DNA from: Bacteroidota bacterium
Lineage (GTDB): Bacteria; Bacteroidota; Bacteroidia; UBA4408
DNA: 64,000 nucleotides
NCBI GenBank assembly: GCA_016718805.1
Contig: JADKCP010000007.1
Coordinates: 39,793-103,792 of the forward strand
Reading direction: 5' to 3'
Shown here: piece by piece, positions 48,197 to 57,414 of the stretch
Layout of the letters: every line of letters begins with the position of its first letter
How positions within the stretch are numbered: position 1 is the stretch's first letter
Notes under the pieces: generated by a model
What the model was told of the DNA's origin: nothing
Databases searched by the model: none
The model's input: the letters and a program-made list of their open reading frames with translations, nothing else
Position numbers and translations under genes: made by a program

Positions 48197-49114
48197 CTAT
48201 TCTATATTAAACGTTTTACGCACCGAATACAAAGGCCGGTTCTTTACTTCTGCATAAATATTTGCAAGGTAGCGCCCAATAAATCCAAGCATCAAAATAA
48301 TTAAACTACCAAAGAAAAAGATACTTAAAATAATGGAAGTATAGCCCGGTACCACTGTATCTGAAATATACAAGTACAAGTTATAAAAGGAGGCAAGTGT
48401 TGTGAGTAAAAAAATAATCCAACCAAAATGTATCATTATATTTAGCGGAGCACTGCTAAAACTAATAATCACATCAATCATCAAATTAAAACGCTTAATA
48501 AAATTATAATTGCTTTTACCTTGAGTTCGTTTTTGATTTTCAATTTCAACTGTAGTAAAAGATAATCCAATATCGTTAACTATACCGGCAATGGTTCTAT
48601 TTTGTTCGTTGTAAGTATTAAAGCGGTTCAAAAATTCGCGGGTCATCAATTTCATCATTAATTGATAGGGCACCACTTTTACTTTAAATACTTTAGAAAG
48701 TAACCACCAAAAAAAGCGAGAGCTCAACGAATCCATCCAGCCATTGCGTTGCTTTCCCACTGTATAAACCAAATCGTAGCCTTGCTTAATTTTTGTCAAC
48801 AATTCAGGAATTTTTTCGGGTGGGTTTTGTAAATCGCCATCCATAATCAGCACATAGTTTCCTTTAGCATGGCGCATTCCGGCACTCATTGCTACTTGCT
48901 GACCATAATTGCGGCTGAGTGAAATTCCTTTTACATAACTATTTTTAATTGCTTCCTGTTCAATTGCTGCTTCGCTGTTATCGGGACTGTTGTCGTTCAC
49001 TAAAATAATCTCATAACTTAGCGACAAGGGTGCAAGCGCATCGCTGATACGTTTTACCAGATGGGGAACAATTTCGGCATCATTATATACCGTAGCAACA
49101 ACAGAAAGATCCAT
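48197..49114 (-). CDS. GT2 glycosyltransferase, DPM1/GtrB-like with two C-terminal helices
   Basis: A 305-residue membrane glycosyltransferase. ATG at 49114 is used; a TTG one codon earlier is less likely. GT-A motifs: VVATVYNDAEIV, EIILVNDNSPDNS, and the metal-binding DGDLQNPPE. Two C-terminal membrane helices (about 225-250 and 258-285) follow, as in GtrB- and ArnC-type enzymes that load a sugar onto undecaprenyl phosphate. Sugar unknown. The closest paralogue is encoded at 50541-51491 in the same operon. Confidence 0.88.
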   Translation of the reverse strand: MDLSVVATVYNDAEIVPHLVKRISDALAPLSLSYEIILVNDNSPDNSEAAIEQEAIKNSYVKGISLSRNYGQQVAMSAGMRHAKGNYVLIMDGDLQNPPEKIPELLTKIKQGYDLVYTVGKQRNGWMDSLSSRFFWWLLSKVFKVKVVPYQLMMKLMTREFLNRFNTYNEQNRTIAGIVNDIGLSFTTVEIENQKRTQGKSNYNFIKRFNLMIDVIISFSSAPLNIMIHFGWIIFLLTTLASFYNLYLYISDTVVPGYTSIILSIFFFGSLIILMLGFIGRYLANIYAEVKNRPLYSVRKTFNIE

Positions 49115-49186
49115 CAAATAAATTTAATTAGAATTTGAATTGTACGAATATCCTGCTTTTTTTAAAGAATAAAAAACCTAAAGCCT

Positions 49187-49876
49187 TTAAAAGTCCCAGA
49201 TATACTTTTTAATTTGTGAAAGTTCGATATGTGCTATTAAATCTAATATAGAAACAGCATGCTCAAAAGGTTCAGCCATTTGCTTGTAAGTGGGATAAAC
49301 AGGATATGATTTAAAGCTCAGTTTTAAATTTTTTTCATGGAAAAAATGATGCGAGTCTTTTAAATATTCTTTCGCTGCCGGACCCGAAATGTATTCGGTT
49401 GCACCTAATTGCGTGCAAATATTTACCAAACGTTGAACCCTGTCGCCATCCAAATTAAGTGTAGCAGAATCCACAAAACGCGTGGTAATTCCAAGCATCT
49501 CCGAAATTTTAATAATCAAATAATGATTCAATTCCTTTAGTGAAGTCCATTTTTTTTGGTGCAAATAATCTTCAATTAACGGTTCCAATTGATGGAAATA
49601 AGGAGCAGCTCTGTATCCCATATACAACGATCGGAAATGCGTTTCCTGCCATTCGCTATCAATTACTACTTCGCTGATTTTACTATTCGCAAAGCTATTG
49701 TCAACGGGTATGGTCAACCAATGCAAGCCATTTTTGTTGTAAATTTTATTTCGATTTCTCCAATCACGTTTGGTGTATTTTACTTCATCATAAAATACAA
49801 ATACATCAGCATCGTTAATCAAATCGAAATAACCTTTCCAGGGAATATAATTGGATTGAAGTATTACTACTTTCAT
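49187..49876 (-). CDS. WbqC family protein
   Basis: A 229-residue cytoplasmic protein recognised as WbqC-like from MKVVILQSNYIPWKGYFDLI, DEVKYTKRDWRNRNKI and LTIPVD. WbqC proteins occur in O-antigen loci and are thought to handle nucleotide-sugar or aminoacyl modification, but no reaction is firmly established. Its ATG shares one base with the stop of the NeuD-like gene (TAATG), indicating translational coupling. Confidence 0.9.
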   Translation of the reverse strand: MKVVILQSNYIPWKGYFDLINDADVFVFYDEVKYTKRDWRNRNKIYNKNGLHWLTIPVDNSFANSKISEVVIDSEWQETHFRSLYMGYRAAPYFHQLEPLIEDYLHQKKWTSLKELNHYLIIKISEMLGITTRFVDSATLNLDGDRVQRLVNICTQLGATEYISGPAAKEYLKDSHHFFHEKNLKLSFKSYPVYPTYKQMAEPFEHAVSILDLIAHIELSQIKKYIWDF

Positions 49877-50508
49877 TACACTAAATTTAAAGGATGTGAT
49901 AAAATTTTAAATGGATTGCCAATAATATGGCTATTGTTGGGAATATTTTTGGTAATTACTGTACCAACGCCGGCCACACAATTATTGCCAATACTTACTT
50001 GATAGGTTGCTACTGTGCCGCTGCCTAAAAAAGTATAATCGCCCACCTGAATAGCACCCGACAAAATAACGCCCGGTGAAATATAGCTGCAATTACCAAT
50101 GTTGCAATCGTGTGAAATTACTACCGAATTATTGAGTACGGTTCCATCACCAATAATTACGTTGCTATCGATGTTGCTACAAGGATATAAAAAACTACCT
50201 TGCCCTACCCTACTCGATTTTGAGCGAAAAACTGTGGGATGTATAAAGGTCGGTAACTTGCGTCCCTTTTGCAAAAGCTCTGTTATAATTTTATGTTTTA
50301 GTGGTAAATTTTTATAGCCCATACTCACATAAAATGAGTAGTCTTTAAATTTATCTTGCGAATATTCAGCAAATGCGAAGGCTCCAGCTACTTTCTGTGC
50401 TGCAAGAGCATCGTCAAAATAAATGCTTTCATCGGGGCGTTCAAACTCATCAATAAATGATTTGAACTGATTTCCTAAAATACCAAAACCTATGTAAGCT
50501 ACTTTCAT
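49876..50508 (-). CDS. NeuD/PglD-family sugar acyltransferase
   Basis: A 210-residue protein with an N-terminal Rossmann-like segment (VAYIGFGILGNQF) and a C-terminal left-handed beta-helix of hexapeptide repeats (VIIGDGTVLNNSVVISHDCN, with the putative catalytic His in ISHDCNIG). The family acetylates amino or hydroxyl groups of UDP-sugars. The acceptor is unknown. It sits between two GT2 genes and WbqC; a hairpin at 50520-50534 lies just before its start. Confidence 0.88.
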   Translation of the reverse strand: MKVAYIGFGILGNQFKSFIDEFERPDESIYFDDALAAQKVAGAFAFAEYSQDKFKDYSFYVSMGYKNLPLKHKIITELLQKGRKLPTFIHPTVFRSKSSRVGQGSFLYPCSNIDSNVIIGDGTVLNNSVVISHDCNIGNCSYISPGVILSGAIQVGDYTFLGSGTVATYQVSIGNNCVAGVGTVITKNIPNNSHIIGNPFKILSHPLNLV

Positions 50509-50519
50509 GCTATTAACGG

Positions 50520-50534
50520 CGTAGTTTCACTACG
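50520..50534. repeat. Isolated CGTAGT hairpin
   Basis: CGTAGT-TTC-ACTACG: a perfect 6-bp inverted repeat with a 3-nt loop in the 32-bp gap between the GT2 and NeuD-like genes. It resembles the core of the CGTAGTT palindromes at 21.7-25 kb. In the transcript it would form a hairpin upstream of the NeuD-like start. Confidence 0.5.
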
Positions 50535-50540
50535 GACGCA

Positions 50541-51491
50541 TTAAATATTAATTTTTTGCTCTAAAATAAATAAAGGACGTTCCTTCACCTGTTCAAATAT
50601 TTTTCCGATATAAATTCCTACAATGCCAATACTCATTAATATTAAACCTGTAGAGAACAAAATCGCTAAAAACAAACTTGGCCAACCGGGCTGAAATCCT
50701 TTGTAGAAGTATAAAAATGCAACTATGAGTCCGGTAAGAAATGTACAAAATGATAGAAAAAATCCGGTATATACCGACAAGCGCAATAATTTATCGGAGT
50801 GTGAAGTCCAACCTTGCAAAGCCAACAAAAGCAATTTCGAAATGGTATAAGAACTGCGTCCTTCGTAGCGTTCGTTATGCTCAACCGTAATGCTGGTGCT
50901 TGAAAACCCTACCCATTTAATGAGTTGAATATACAGTCGATCTTTGTCTTTAAGCTTATTAAATTCGACTTTAACACGTGCCGAAAATAAAATCATGGTT
51001 CCTACATCGAGGTCATAATTTTTATCTGAAAAAACGCTAAACAGCAAGTTATACACCTTTGAACTGAGGTATTTGATAAATGAACTTTTGCGATTTTTTC
51101 GTTTGGTATACACTACATCAACTTTTTGTTGTGTATAGGCGGCATATAGTTCGTGAATGTGCGAAGGATCGTCTTGTAAATCACAATCCATAATAACAAT
51201 AACTTCACCGTTGGCAAGTTGCATTCCGGCGCTAACGGCATAATGTTGTCCAAAATTGCGGCTTAGTTTAATTCCTTTCACTCGTTTGTCGCGCGCGCAA
51301 TTTTCAACAATTTTTTGCCAGCTGTTATCAGGACCACAATCTTCGACAAGCAGAATTTCGAAGTTTTCAGATATTTTTTTCAGCTCAGCACTTAGGCGTA
51401 GCACCAATTCATCAACAATGCGTTCGGCTTTGTATACAGGGCTAATGACTGAAATTTTAGGTTGGGATGAGTTTTCCACAAACGGCTTCAA
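50541..51491 (-). CDS. GT2 glycosyltransferase, GtrB-like
   Basis: A 316-residue membrane glycosyltransferase. It appears to start at a TTG (51491) or a GTG five codons on; there is no in-frame ATG before the domain. GT-A motifs: VISPVYKAERIV, EILLVEDCGPDNSW and DCDLQDDPS. Two C-terminal membrane helices (about 232-258 and 268-292) suggest transfer of sugar to a polyprenyl-phosphate carrier. It is the first gene of the minus-strand polysaccharide operon, divergent from the MBOAT gene. Confidence 0.88.
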   Translation of the reverse strand: MKPFVENSSQPKISVISPVYKAERIVDELVLRLSAELKKISENFEILLVEDCGPDNSWQKIVENCARDKRVKGIKLSRNFGQHYAVSAGMQLANGEVIVIMDCDLQDDPSHIHELYAAYTQQKVDVVYTKRKNRKSSFIKYLSSKVYNLLFSVFSDKNYDLDVGTMILFSARVKVEFNKLKDKDRLYIQLIKWVGFSSTSITVEHNERYEGRSSYTISKLLLLALQGWTSHSDKLLRLSVYTGFFLSFCTFLTGLIVAFLYFYKGFQPGWPSLFLAILFSTGLILMSIGIVGIYIGKIFEQVKERPLFILEQKINI

Positions 51492-51506
51492 AATTTTTAA
51501 TGGTCA

Positions 51507-51514
51507 CAAATTTA
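51507..51514 (-). promoter_or_regulatory. -7 element for the minus-strand polysaccharide operon
   Basis: TAAATTTG on the minus strand, placing the start near 51500, about 9 nt before the TTG start codon of the GT2 gene. No clear -33 element. Confidence 0.4.
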
Positions 51515-51550
51515 GTGTAATGTTTGAAAATACCATGCTTTTAGATTGTC

Positions 51551-51579
51551 TTGAATTTTGAATTTTTGCTCTAAATTTG
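51551..51579 (+). promoter_or_regulatory. Promoter for the MBOAT operon
   Basis: TTG at 51551-51553 and TAAATTTG at 51572-51579 with an 18-nt spacer. Transcription would start near 51586, a 28-nt leader before the MBOAT ATG. The divergent element at 51507-51514 lies within 65 bp. Confidence 0.55.
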
Positions 51580-51613
51580 CCCGAATCTAAATTTCAGCAA
51601 GCAGCAGGCATTT

Positions 51614-53074
51614 ATGCTTTTTAATTCCATTGATTTTATTTTGTTTTTTTTGGTGGTAACCCCACTGTATTTTTTGCTGCCTTTTAAATTTAGATGGCTC
51701 ATGCTATTGCTGGCGAGTTGCTATTTTTATATGGCATTTGTGCCCATCTATATTTTAATATTGGGTGCTACTATAGTGATAGATTATTTTGCCGGAATAT
51801 GGATTGAACGCAGTAGCGGCCGTCAACGAAAGCTGCTTCTAGTTTTAAGCCTAATCAGCAACATAGGAGTTTTAGCTGTTTTTAAATACTATAATTTTTT
51901 AAATGAAAATTTTAGTCTGCTCACCCATAGTTTAGGCTTTCAGAATCCCATACCTTATTTATCCATTTTACTTCCCATTGGCTTAAGTTTTCACACGTTT
52001 CAAGCCATGAGCTATACCATTGAAGTTTACAGAGGCAATCAAAAAGCCGAACAGCATTTTGGTATTTATTCCTTGTATGTAATGTTTTATCCTCAATTGG
52101 TTGCAGGTCCTATTGAGCGCCCTCAAAATATTTTGCACCAATTAAAAGAGGAACATAAATTCAACTACACAAATGCCACACAAGGCCTTAAACTAATGGC
52201 TTGGGGCATGTTTAAAAAAGTGGTGATTGCCGATCGACTGGCTACCATGGTGAATGAAGTTTACGATCATTCAGAGTTGTATACCGGTATTCCATTGATT
52301 ATTGCAACTGTATTTTTTGCTTTTCAAATTTACTGCGACTTCTCGGGATATAGCGATATTGCTATTGGTGCGGCTAGGGTAATGGGAATTAATTTGATGC
52401 TCAATTTTAATCGTCCCTATTCGGCTCTGAGTATTTCTGAATTTTGGGGAAAATGGCACATCTCTTTATCAACCTGGTTTCGCGATTATTTGTATATCCC
52501 TTTGGGAGGCAATCGCGTAGCGGTTCCACGTTGGTACTTCAATTTATTTTGTGTGTTTTTACTAAGTGGTTTATGGCACGGAGCCAGTTGGAATTACATT
52601 ATTTGGGGAGCCTTACATGGATTTTATTTGGTATTTGCTTTACTTACTCAAAAGTATCGTGATGCTATTTCAAAGGCTGTTGGATTGAAACAAAATGCAC
52701 TTTTATACAGCTTGGTGCAACGCCTTATTACTTTTATTCTTGTAGCTTTTGCATGGATTTTTTTCAGAGCCAAAACTTTTGCTAGTGCAAGTTATATTGT
52801 AAGTCATTTGCTTGATTTTGCGCCTAATTTCTCAAATTTTGATACAGTAAAATTAGTTTATCTTGGAAAGGATTCAGGTACCTTTCTTACTGCACTAGTT
52901 TTTATTGCTTTGTTACAATGGATTGAAAAGAAGCAAGCTGAACCTGCGAATGTGAATTTATTTTCGAATCGTTCGCTACCACTTCGATGGACTTTTTATT
53001 TGTTGCTGATGTTGAGTATTTGCTTGTTTGGTGTGTTTCACACGAATGCTGAATTTATTTATTTTCAATTTTAA
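51614..53074 (+). CDS. MBOAT-family membrane O-acyltransferase (AlgI-like)
   Basis: A 486-residue membrane protein with about ten helices. The family signature is intact: FYPQLVAGPIERP, FCDFSGYSDIAIG-type segment and the catalytic His in GLWHGASWNYIIWGALHG (about 320-340). AlgI/DltB-like proteins pass acyl groups across the membrane for esterification of polysaccharides. The next gene, 5 bp downstream, encodes an SGNH-like partner, the usual arrangement for such systems. Confidence 0.93.
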   Translation: MLFNSIDFILFFLVVTPLYFLLPFKFRWLMLLLASCYFYMAFVPIYILILGATIVIDYFAGIWIERSSGRQRKLLLVLSLISNIGVLAVFKYYNFLNENFSLLTHSLGFQNPIPYLSILLPIGLSFHTFQAMSYTIEVYRGNQKAEQHFGIYSLYVMFYPQLVAGPIERPQNILHQLKEEHKFNYTNATQGLKLMAWGMFKKVVIADRLATMVNEVYDHSELYTGIPLIIATVFFAFQIYCDFSGYSDIAIGAARVMGINLMLNFNRPYSALSISEFWGKWHISLSTWFRDYLYIPLGGNRVAVPRWYFNLFCVFLLSGLWHGASWNYIIWGALHGFYLVFALLTQKYRDAISKAVGLKQNALLYSLVQRLITFILVAFAWIFFRAKTFASASYIVSHLLDFAPNFSNFDTVKLVYLGKDSGTFLTALVFIALLQWIEKKQAEPANVNLFSNRSLPLRWTFYLLLMLSICLFGVFHTNAEFIYFQF

Positions 53075-53079
53075 AGCTG

Positions 53080-54042
53080 ATGAAAGCATTCTTTTACAAA
53101 CTCTTAGTGTTTTTCTTAGTACTGATGCTTCCCTTATACGGACTCGAAAAATACTATGATTATTATTTCAGCAAAAACCTTGATTCTTGTAATAAACCTC
53201 TTTGGGTGTTGAAGCAACAACAGCAGCACTATGATTTTGCTGCAATAGGTTCATCCCGTGTTTTTAATATGCTCGACATTGTAAGTATTGAAAAAATAAC
53301 AGGCAAAAAAGGAATCAATATCGCAGCATCAGGTTCGGGTTATGCCGAAAATTACTTGCTGTTGAAACAGTTTACAAAGTCGAATACCATTTCTACCTTG
53401 CTTGTTCAAGTAGATGTTTATTCCTTGGATGCGCACAATGCATTTGGTTATCCTTTTCACGATTATTTGTATTTGAATAAATTAAACGATGCCGAAGTTG
53501 ATTCTATTTACCGCGATAATGTGCCCGCATTGAGGTATTACAGCTGGAAGTTTTTGCCTTTTACAAAATACATGGAATACAGTAATTTTTATTCCTTTTA
53601 CAAAGTAATGCGTGGAGGCTATGAATGCAGCAGCTCCTTTTTAGATACTACCAAAGGTACATTTTTAGTAGATGGCAGTGAAGCTGCAACCGCTGAAAAA
53701 AGCGACAAAAACCAACAATTTAAATACCGCTATATTGATGCGAAAGACATGGCTTATCTGGAAAAAATAATAAGTTATTGCCGTTCAAAAAATATTCGAA
53801 TACTGTTTTATTCGGCTCCCGAATATGCTAAAAGCTTTGCATTGCAGGGCAATCGCGATAAACTATTTAAGGAGATAAAACAACTTGCTGCCAAAAATTC
53901 TATTACTTATTATAACTTTGAAACGCCATCGGTAAAGCTGTGCAACGATTTTACATTGTTTAAAGACAATACACACCTCAACATCAAAGGGAGTTTATTG
54001 TTTTCGAAGCAATTTGCCGATAGTCTTAAACAACAATTATGA
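53080..54042 (+). CDS. SGNH-like extracytoplasmic acyltransfer partner (AlgJ/DltD-like)
   Basis: A 320-residue protein with one N-terminal membrane helix (about 4-22) and an extracytoplasmic domain. The GSSR motif at about 58-61 (AAIGSSRVFNM) supplies the nucleophile Ser, and DNTHLNIKG near the C-terminus supplies the Asp and His of the triad, an SGNH-hydrolase pattern. It would transfer the acyl group delivered by the MBOAT protein to a glycan. Sequence outside these motifs is divergent, so I cannot name a closer family. Overlaps the next gene by 4 bases. Confidence 0.8.
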   Translation: MKAFFYKLLVFFLVLMLPLYGLEKYYDYYFSKNLDSCNKPLWVLKQQQQHYDFAAIGSSRVFNMLDIVSIEKITGKKGINIAASGSGYAENYLLLKQFTKSNTISTLLVQVDVYSLDAHNAFGYPFHDYLYLNKLNDAEVDSIYRDNVPALRYYSWKFLPFTKYMEYSNFYSFYKVMRGGYECSSSFLDTTKGTFLVDGSEAATAEKSDKNQQFKYRYIDAKDMAYLEKIISYCRSKNIRILFYSAPEYAKSFALQGNRDKLFKEIKQLAAKNSITYYNFETPSVKLCNDFTLFKDNTHLNIKGSLLFSKQFADSLKQQL

Positions 54043-54701
54043 CCAGTTTAAAGGTGCTTTTTATTGCCAAAGAAAATGATGCATACGCTGAAAAAGCAAT
54101 GGCATTTCTTTCTTCATTATACCCTTCTGCCATTTGTGTAACGGGCAAGCGAGGTTCTGAATTACCTGCAGCTATTGCCAACTGGAAAGGCGATTTACTT
54201 ATTTCCTATTTATCGCCTTGGATAATTCCTGCAGAAGTATTGGAAAATGCACAACTTGCATCCATTAATTTTCATCCGGGTTCACCGGCCTATCCCGGCA
54301 TTGGTTGTACCAATTTTGCTTTGTATAACAACGAAAAACAATTTGGAATAACCTGTCATCACATGTTACCAAAAGTTGATACCGGAAACATTATTGCTGT
54401 TAGTTACTTTCCTATTGAGCAAAACGACAGTGTTTGGACACTTACACAGCGTTGCTATGTAGCTATTTCCGACTTGTTTGTGAAAGTAATGAGCGAATTG
54501 CATGAAAGTGGAAAATTTGCTGTATCGCCCGAAACATGGCAACGAGCTGCCTATCGCAGAGTTGAATTAAATGCGCTTTGCAAAATCACGAGCGACATGA
54601 GCGAGGAGGAAGTTAATCGCCGAATACGCGCTACTACCTTTCCGAATATGCCCGGTGCTTATATTGAATTGTATGGTCACAAATTTAACTACACTGTTTG
54701 A
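54039..54701 (+). CDS. Sugar N-formyltransferase-like protein
   Basis: A 220-residue formyltransferase-fold protein with the catalytic triad N77, H79 and D114 (SINFHPGSPAYPG and LPKVDTGNI); the His-to-Asp spacing matches ArnA and Fmt. It would use N10-formyl-tetrahydrofolate to formylate an amino group, most likely of an amino sugar given its neighbours. It lacks the C-terminal domain of methionyl-tRNA formyltransferase. No sugar aminotransferase is present here to make the acceptor. ATGA overlap with the SGNH gene. Confidence 0.85.
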   Translation: MTSLKVLFIAKENDAYAEKAMAFLSSLYPSAICVTGKRGSELPAAIANWKGDLLISYLSPWIIPAEVLENAQLASINFHPGSPAYPGIGCTNFALYNNEKQFGITCHHMLPKVDTGNIIAVSYFPIEQNDSVWTLTQRCYVAISDLFVKVMSELHESGKFAVSPETWQRAAYRRVELNALCKITSDMSEEEVNRRIRATTFPNMPGAYIELYGHKFNYTV

Positions 54702-55114
54702 TGGAATCGGATAAAGATTGGATGTATAAATCCTATCATGAATTATTTTCTCCACTGGTAATGCAATTCGATCGAAGTGCAAATTGCTATGCACGCTATT
54801 TAAAAAATAAGAGCTACCTAAATGCAAAAACGCTAAAGCAAGCCAATAGTGAAATATTGCGTTTGTTGATGGACAAAAGCAGTTTAATTCCTGAAAAATT
54901 AAATTCGGATGCTTTATTATTAATTGACCATTTGGATGTGTGGTTTGCTCAATTTGAACAACTCGAAAAAGAATTGAACCCACATGCAAGCAGCGAATTT
55001 GTTTTTTATAGAACAGCCGAAGGAACTGAATTCCCTAAGCAAAGTGAACTTCATTTTAGAGCTATGAAACAGCAACTAAAGCAGGCTTTTTCTGCTGAAA
55101 ACAATAGTAATTAA
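54701..55114 (+). CDS. Hypothetical helical protein in the formyltransferase operon
   Basis: 137 residues from the ATG at 54701, which shares a base with the previous stop (TGATG); a TTG one codon upstream is not needed. The sequence looks all-helical with heptad-like leucines (LNSDALLLIDHLDVWFAQFEQLEKEL) and is polar, hence cytoplasmic. I recognise no family or catalytic residue. Tight packing between formyltransferase (1-nt overlap) and GT-C gene (4-bp gap) suggests a linked role. Confidence 0.75.
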   Translation: MESDKDWMYKSYHELFSPLVMQFDRSANCYARYLKNKSYLNAKTLKQANSEILRLLMDKSSLIPEKLNSDALLLIDHLDVWFAQFEQLEKELNPHASSEFVFYRTAEGTEFPKQSELHFRAMKQQLKQAFSAENNSN

Positions 55115-55118
55115 AGAG

Positions 55119-56603
55119 ATGCTATCCTTAACCCGCAAGCAAAAAATTACCTGGTTTAGCTTTATTTTCAGTTGTAAGCTTTTACTCTTTGTATTTTTTG
55201 CTTTTGAATTTTCTAAAAATTATCCCACTGAATTTAAATACAATTCGCTTTTTATTATTGATGGCGAAACGGTAAGTTATTACATGCCTATTGAGAGTTT
55301 GGCTGAAGGAAATGGATATAGTTTTAAGGAACAAAAAGTGGGTAGCGATGAATACCTCTATTTTCCTTCAACACGTAGGGTTCCAGGAATAGCTGTACTT
55401 TATTATCCCTTGCTTAAATTGATGTCGGTAAATGCAGCACGAAGTGTACTAATTTTGCTGCAATTTTTGTTGAGCACGGTATCGGTGTATTTATTGGGAT
55501 TAATTGCGCTCTACTTATTTTCATCTTATTCGGCCTTTGTAATCACTCTCATTTTATATTCGGCTAGCAGCTTTGTAAGTATTTTCGACCACTACGGAAT
55601 CAGCGAAAGTTTTTCAATTTCATTTTTGATTTATGGAATGTACTTTTCGGTAAAAGCTGCGAAGCAAAGAGGTTTACAAAATTATTGGTGGGCAGGAGTG
55701 TTTTTGTGTTGGAGTACTTTTATACGACCTGCTTTTGGTGTTTGTTTTCCGGCGGCTGCGGTTTTAATTATGTATGAATATTGGAAACAAAAGCAATTAA
55801 TTAGCCTTTCTTTTTTTAAAGCAATGATGCTGTTGGGGATTCCGCTTTTGTTGTGTTTAAGTTTATGGACTTACCGCAATTATAAAGTAAGTGCGAAAAT
55901 AATTCCATTAGAAGACAATGTTCAAAAAACTCAAGTATTTGCTTACGATGCGCGTTTGGTGGCTATTTGGGATTTGATTGGTGCTTGGGGTGGACAAATT
56001 ACCCGATGGTCGCCGAATTCGATGGGTGAATATTTTTTATCGCGCAAACCTGTGCAATCTCAGGAAGCATTTAGCAGCAGAATGTTGAGCAGTGAATGTA
56101 CTTTTGATTCGATAAAATCCTTGCAACAAAATTACCTTCTTTCGTATGATAAATCGCACCCTTTTGAGCAGCGACTTCAATTGGCGCATCGTGTAATTGA
56201 GCAATCCTATCGTTTTCGAAAAACGTTTATGCGTGAAAAGCCTTTTCAGTATTATGTAGTTTCGCCACTGGCGCTAACAGCTAAGTTTTATTATTTCTCA
56301 ACGGTAAGTTATTTACCTTTTCCATCGTTGCAGGAAATGAAGCTGTATCAAAAAGCAATAAAGGTTTTTTACATCTTATTTTTTAATTTGATGTTAATTG
56401 GAACTATAGCCTGCATAGTATTAATTATTAAAAAACGCATACTAAGCAATTTGATATTTTTAGCTTTTCCATTCTTGTATACTGCAATCATGATTGGAAT
56501 TTATTACGCAAGCGAACAACGCTACATGGCACCGGTGTATCCATTTTTGGTGCTGTATGCTGCCTACTTTGTTTCTCTTTTACTACCAAGGTTTAAAAAA
56601 TAA
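55119..56603 (+). CDS. Polytopic membrane glycosyltransferase-like protein (GT-C/GT39-like)
   Basis: A 494-residue protein with about ten membrane helices. The first extracytoplasmic loop contains FIIDGETVSYYMPIE, with an acidic residue after the first helix as in GT-C enzymes, and LYFPSTRRVPGIAVLYYPLLK, which resembles the R-x-P-G-Y/x-P-L pattern of PMT/ArnT-like glycosyltransferases. Sugar and acceptor unknown. It ends the MBOAT operon and is followed by the palindrome array. Confidence 0.78.
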   Translation: MLSLTRKQKITWFSFIFSCKLLLFVFFAFEFSKNYPTEFKYNSLFIIDGETVSYYMPIESLAEGNGYSFKEQKVGSDEYLYFPSTRRVPGIAVLYYPLLKLMSVNAARSVLILLQFLLSTVSVYLLGLIALYLFSSYSAFVITLILYSASSFVSIFDHYGISESFSISFLIYGMYFSVKAAKQRGLQNYWWAGVFLCWSTFIRPAFGVCFPAAAVLIMYEYWKQKQLISLSFFKAMMLLGIPLLLCLSLWTYRNYKVSAKIIPLEDNVQKTQVFAYDARLVAIWDLIGAWGGQITRWSPNSMGEYFLSRKPVQSQEAFSSRMLSSECTFDSIKSLQQNYLLSYDKSHPFEQRLQLAHRVIEQSYRFRKTFMREKPFQYYVVSPLALTAKFYYFSTVSYLPFPSLQEMKLYQKAIKVFYILFFNLMLIGTIACIVLIIKKRILSNLIFLAFPFLYTAIMIGIYYASEQRYMAPVYPFLVLYAAYFVSLLLPRFKK

Positions 56604-56618
56604 TTAGTTTGGGTTAGC

Positions 56619-57398
56619 TTGATTATTCTATTTTAATAAAATAAAAAAAATCGCGTCAGGTTGATTATTCTATTTTGATAGAATAAAATCATCGGGTCAG
56701 GTTGATTATTCTATTCTAATAGAATAAAAAAATTGGGTCAGGTTGAGCATTCTATTCTAATAGAATAAAAAAATTGGGTCAGGTTGAGCGGAGTCGAAAC
56801 CCGTGTGCTGGCCGGCGCTGATGATGAGCCTACGCGCTCCTTCGACTTCGCTCAGGATGACCCTGTTGGGTTTGGAGTCAGGTTGAGCATTATTTTTAAT
56901 AAAAATATTTAGTTCGGGTCAGGTTGATATTCTATTTTGATAGAATAAAAAGCATGGGTCAGGTTGAGTATTCTATATTAATAGAAAAAAATTGGGGTCA
57001 GGTTGAGCGGAGTCGAAACCCGTGTGTTAGCGTCGCTGATGATGAGGCCACGCGCTCCTTCGACTTCGCTCAGGATGACCCTGTTGGGTTTCGGTCAGGT
57101 TGAGTGTTCTATTTTATTTAGAATAAAAAAACATGGGACTGGTTGAATATTCTATTTTAATAGAATAAAAAGTTCGAGGCAGGTTGAGCGGAGTCGAAAC
57201 CCGTGTGTTGGCCGTCGCTGATGATGAGCCTGCGCACTCCTTCGACTTCGCTCAGGATGACCCGGCGGGGATGTTGGTTCAGGTTGATATTCTATTTTGA
57301 TAGAATAAAAAGCTAGGGTCAGGTTGAGCGGAGTCGAAACCCGTGTGTTGGCCGTCGCTGATGATGAGCCCACGCGCTCCTTCGACTTCAGGATGACC
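56619..57398. repeat. Composite palindrome array, upstream half
   Basis: Two interleaved elements. Long hairpins of 82-86 bp, about 63% G+C by hand count in one copy, have arms GGTCAGGTTGAGCGGAGTCG and CGACTTCGCTCAGGATGACC; copies lie at 56777-56862, 56996-57080, 57178-57262 and 57317-57398, the last with a 4-bp loss in its right arm. Short AT-rich palindromes of the form ATTCTATT-nn-AATAGAAT followed by AAAA fill the spaces; each begins with the same GGTCAGGTTGA as the long element. The first reading is at 56619. Block duplications with the downstream half are clear (56881-56967 with 57883-57970; 57093-57190 with 58381-58478). The array follows the stop of the GT-C gene by about 15 bp. Confidence 0.93.
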
Positions 57399-57414
57399 CT
57401 GTTTATTGGGTGAG

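Noticed and set aside
54567..54989. 140-codon minus-strand ORF
   Set aside because: Opposite the formyltransferase and the 137-residue gene, both of which fit an operon with overlapping stops and starts.
57152..57373. 73-codon minus-strand ORF in the array (contains GHPERSRRSAQ)
   Set aside because: Same reason: it is the translated hairpin arm, a pattern I recall as a common false protein in environmental genomes.
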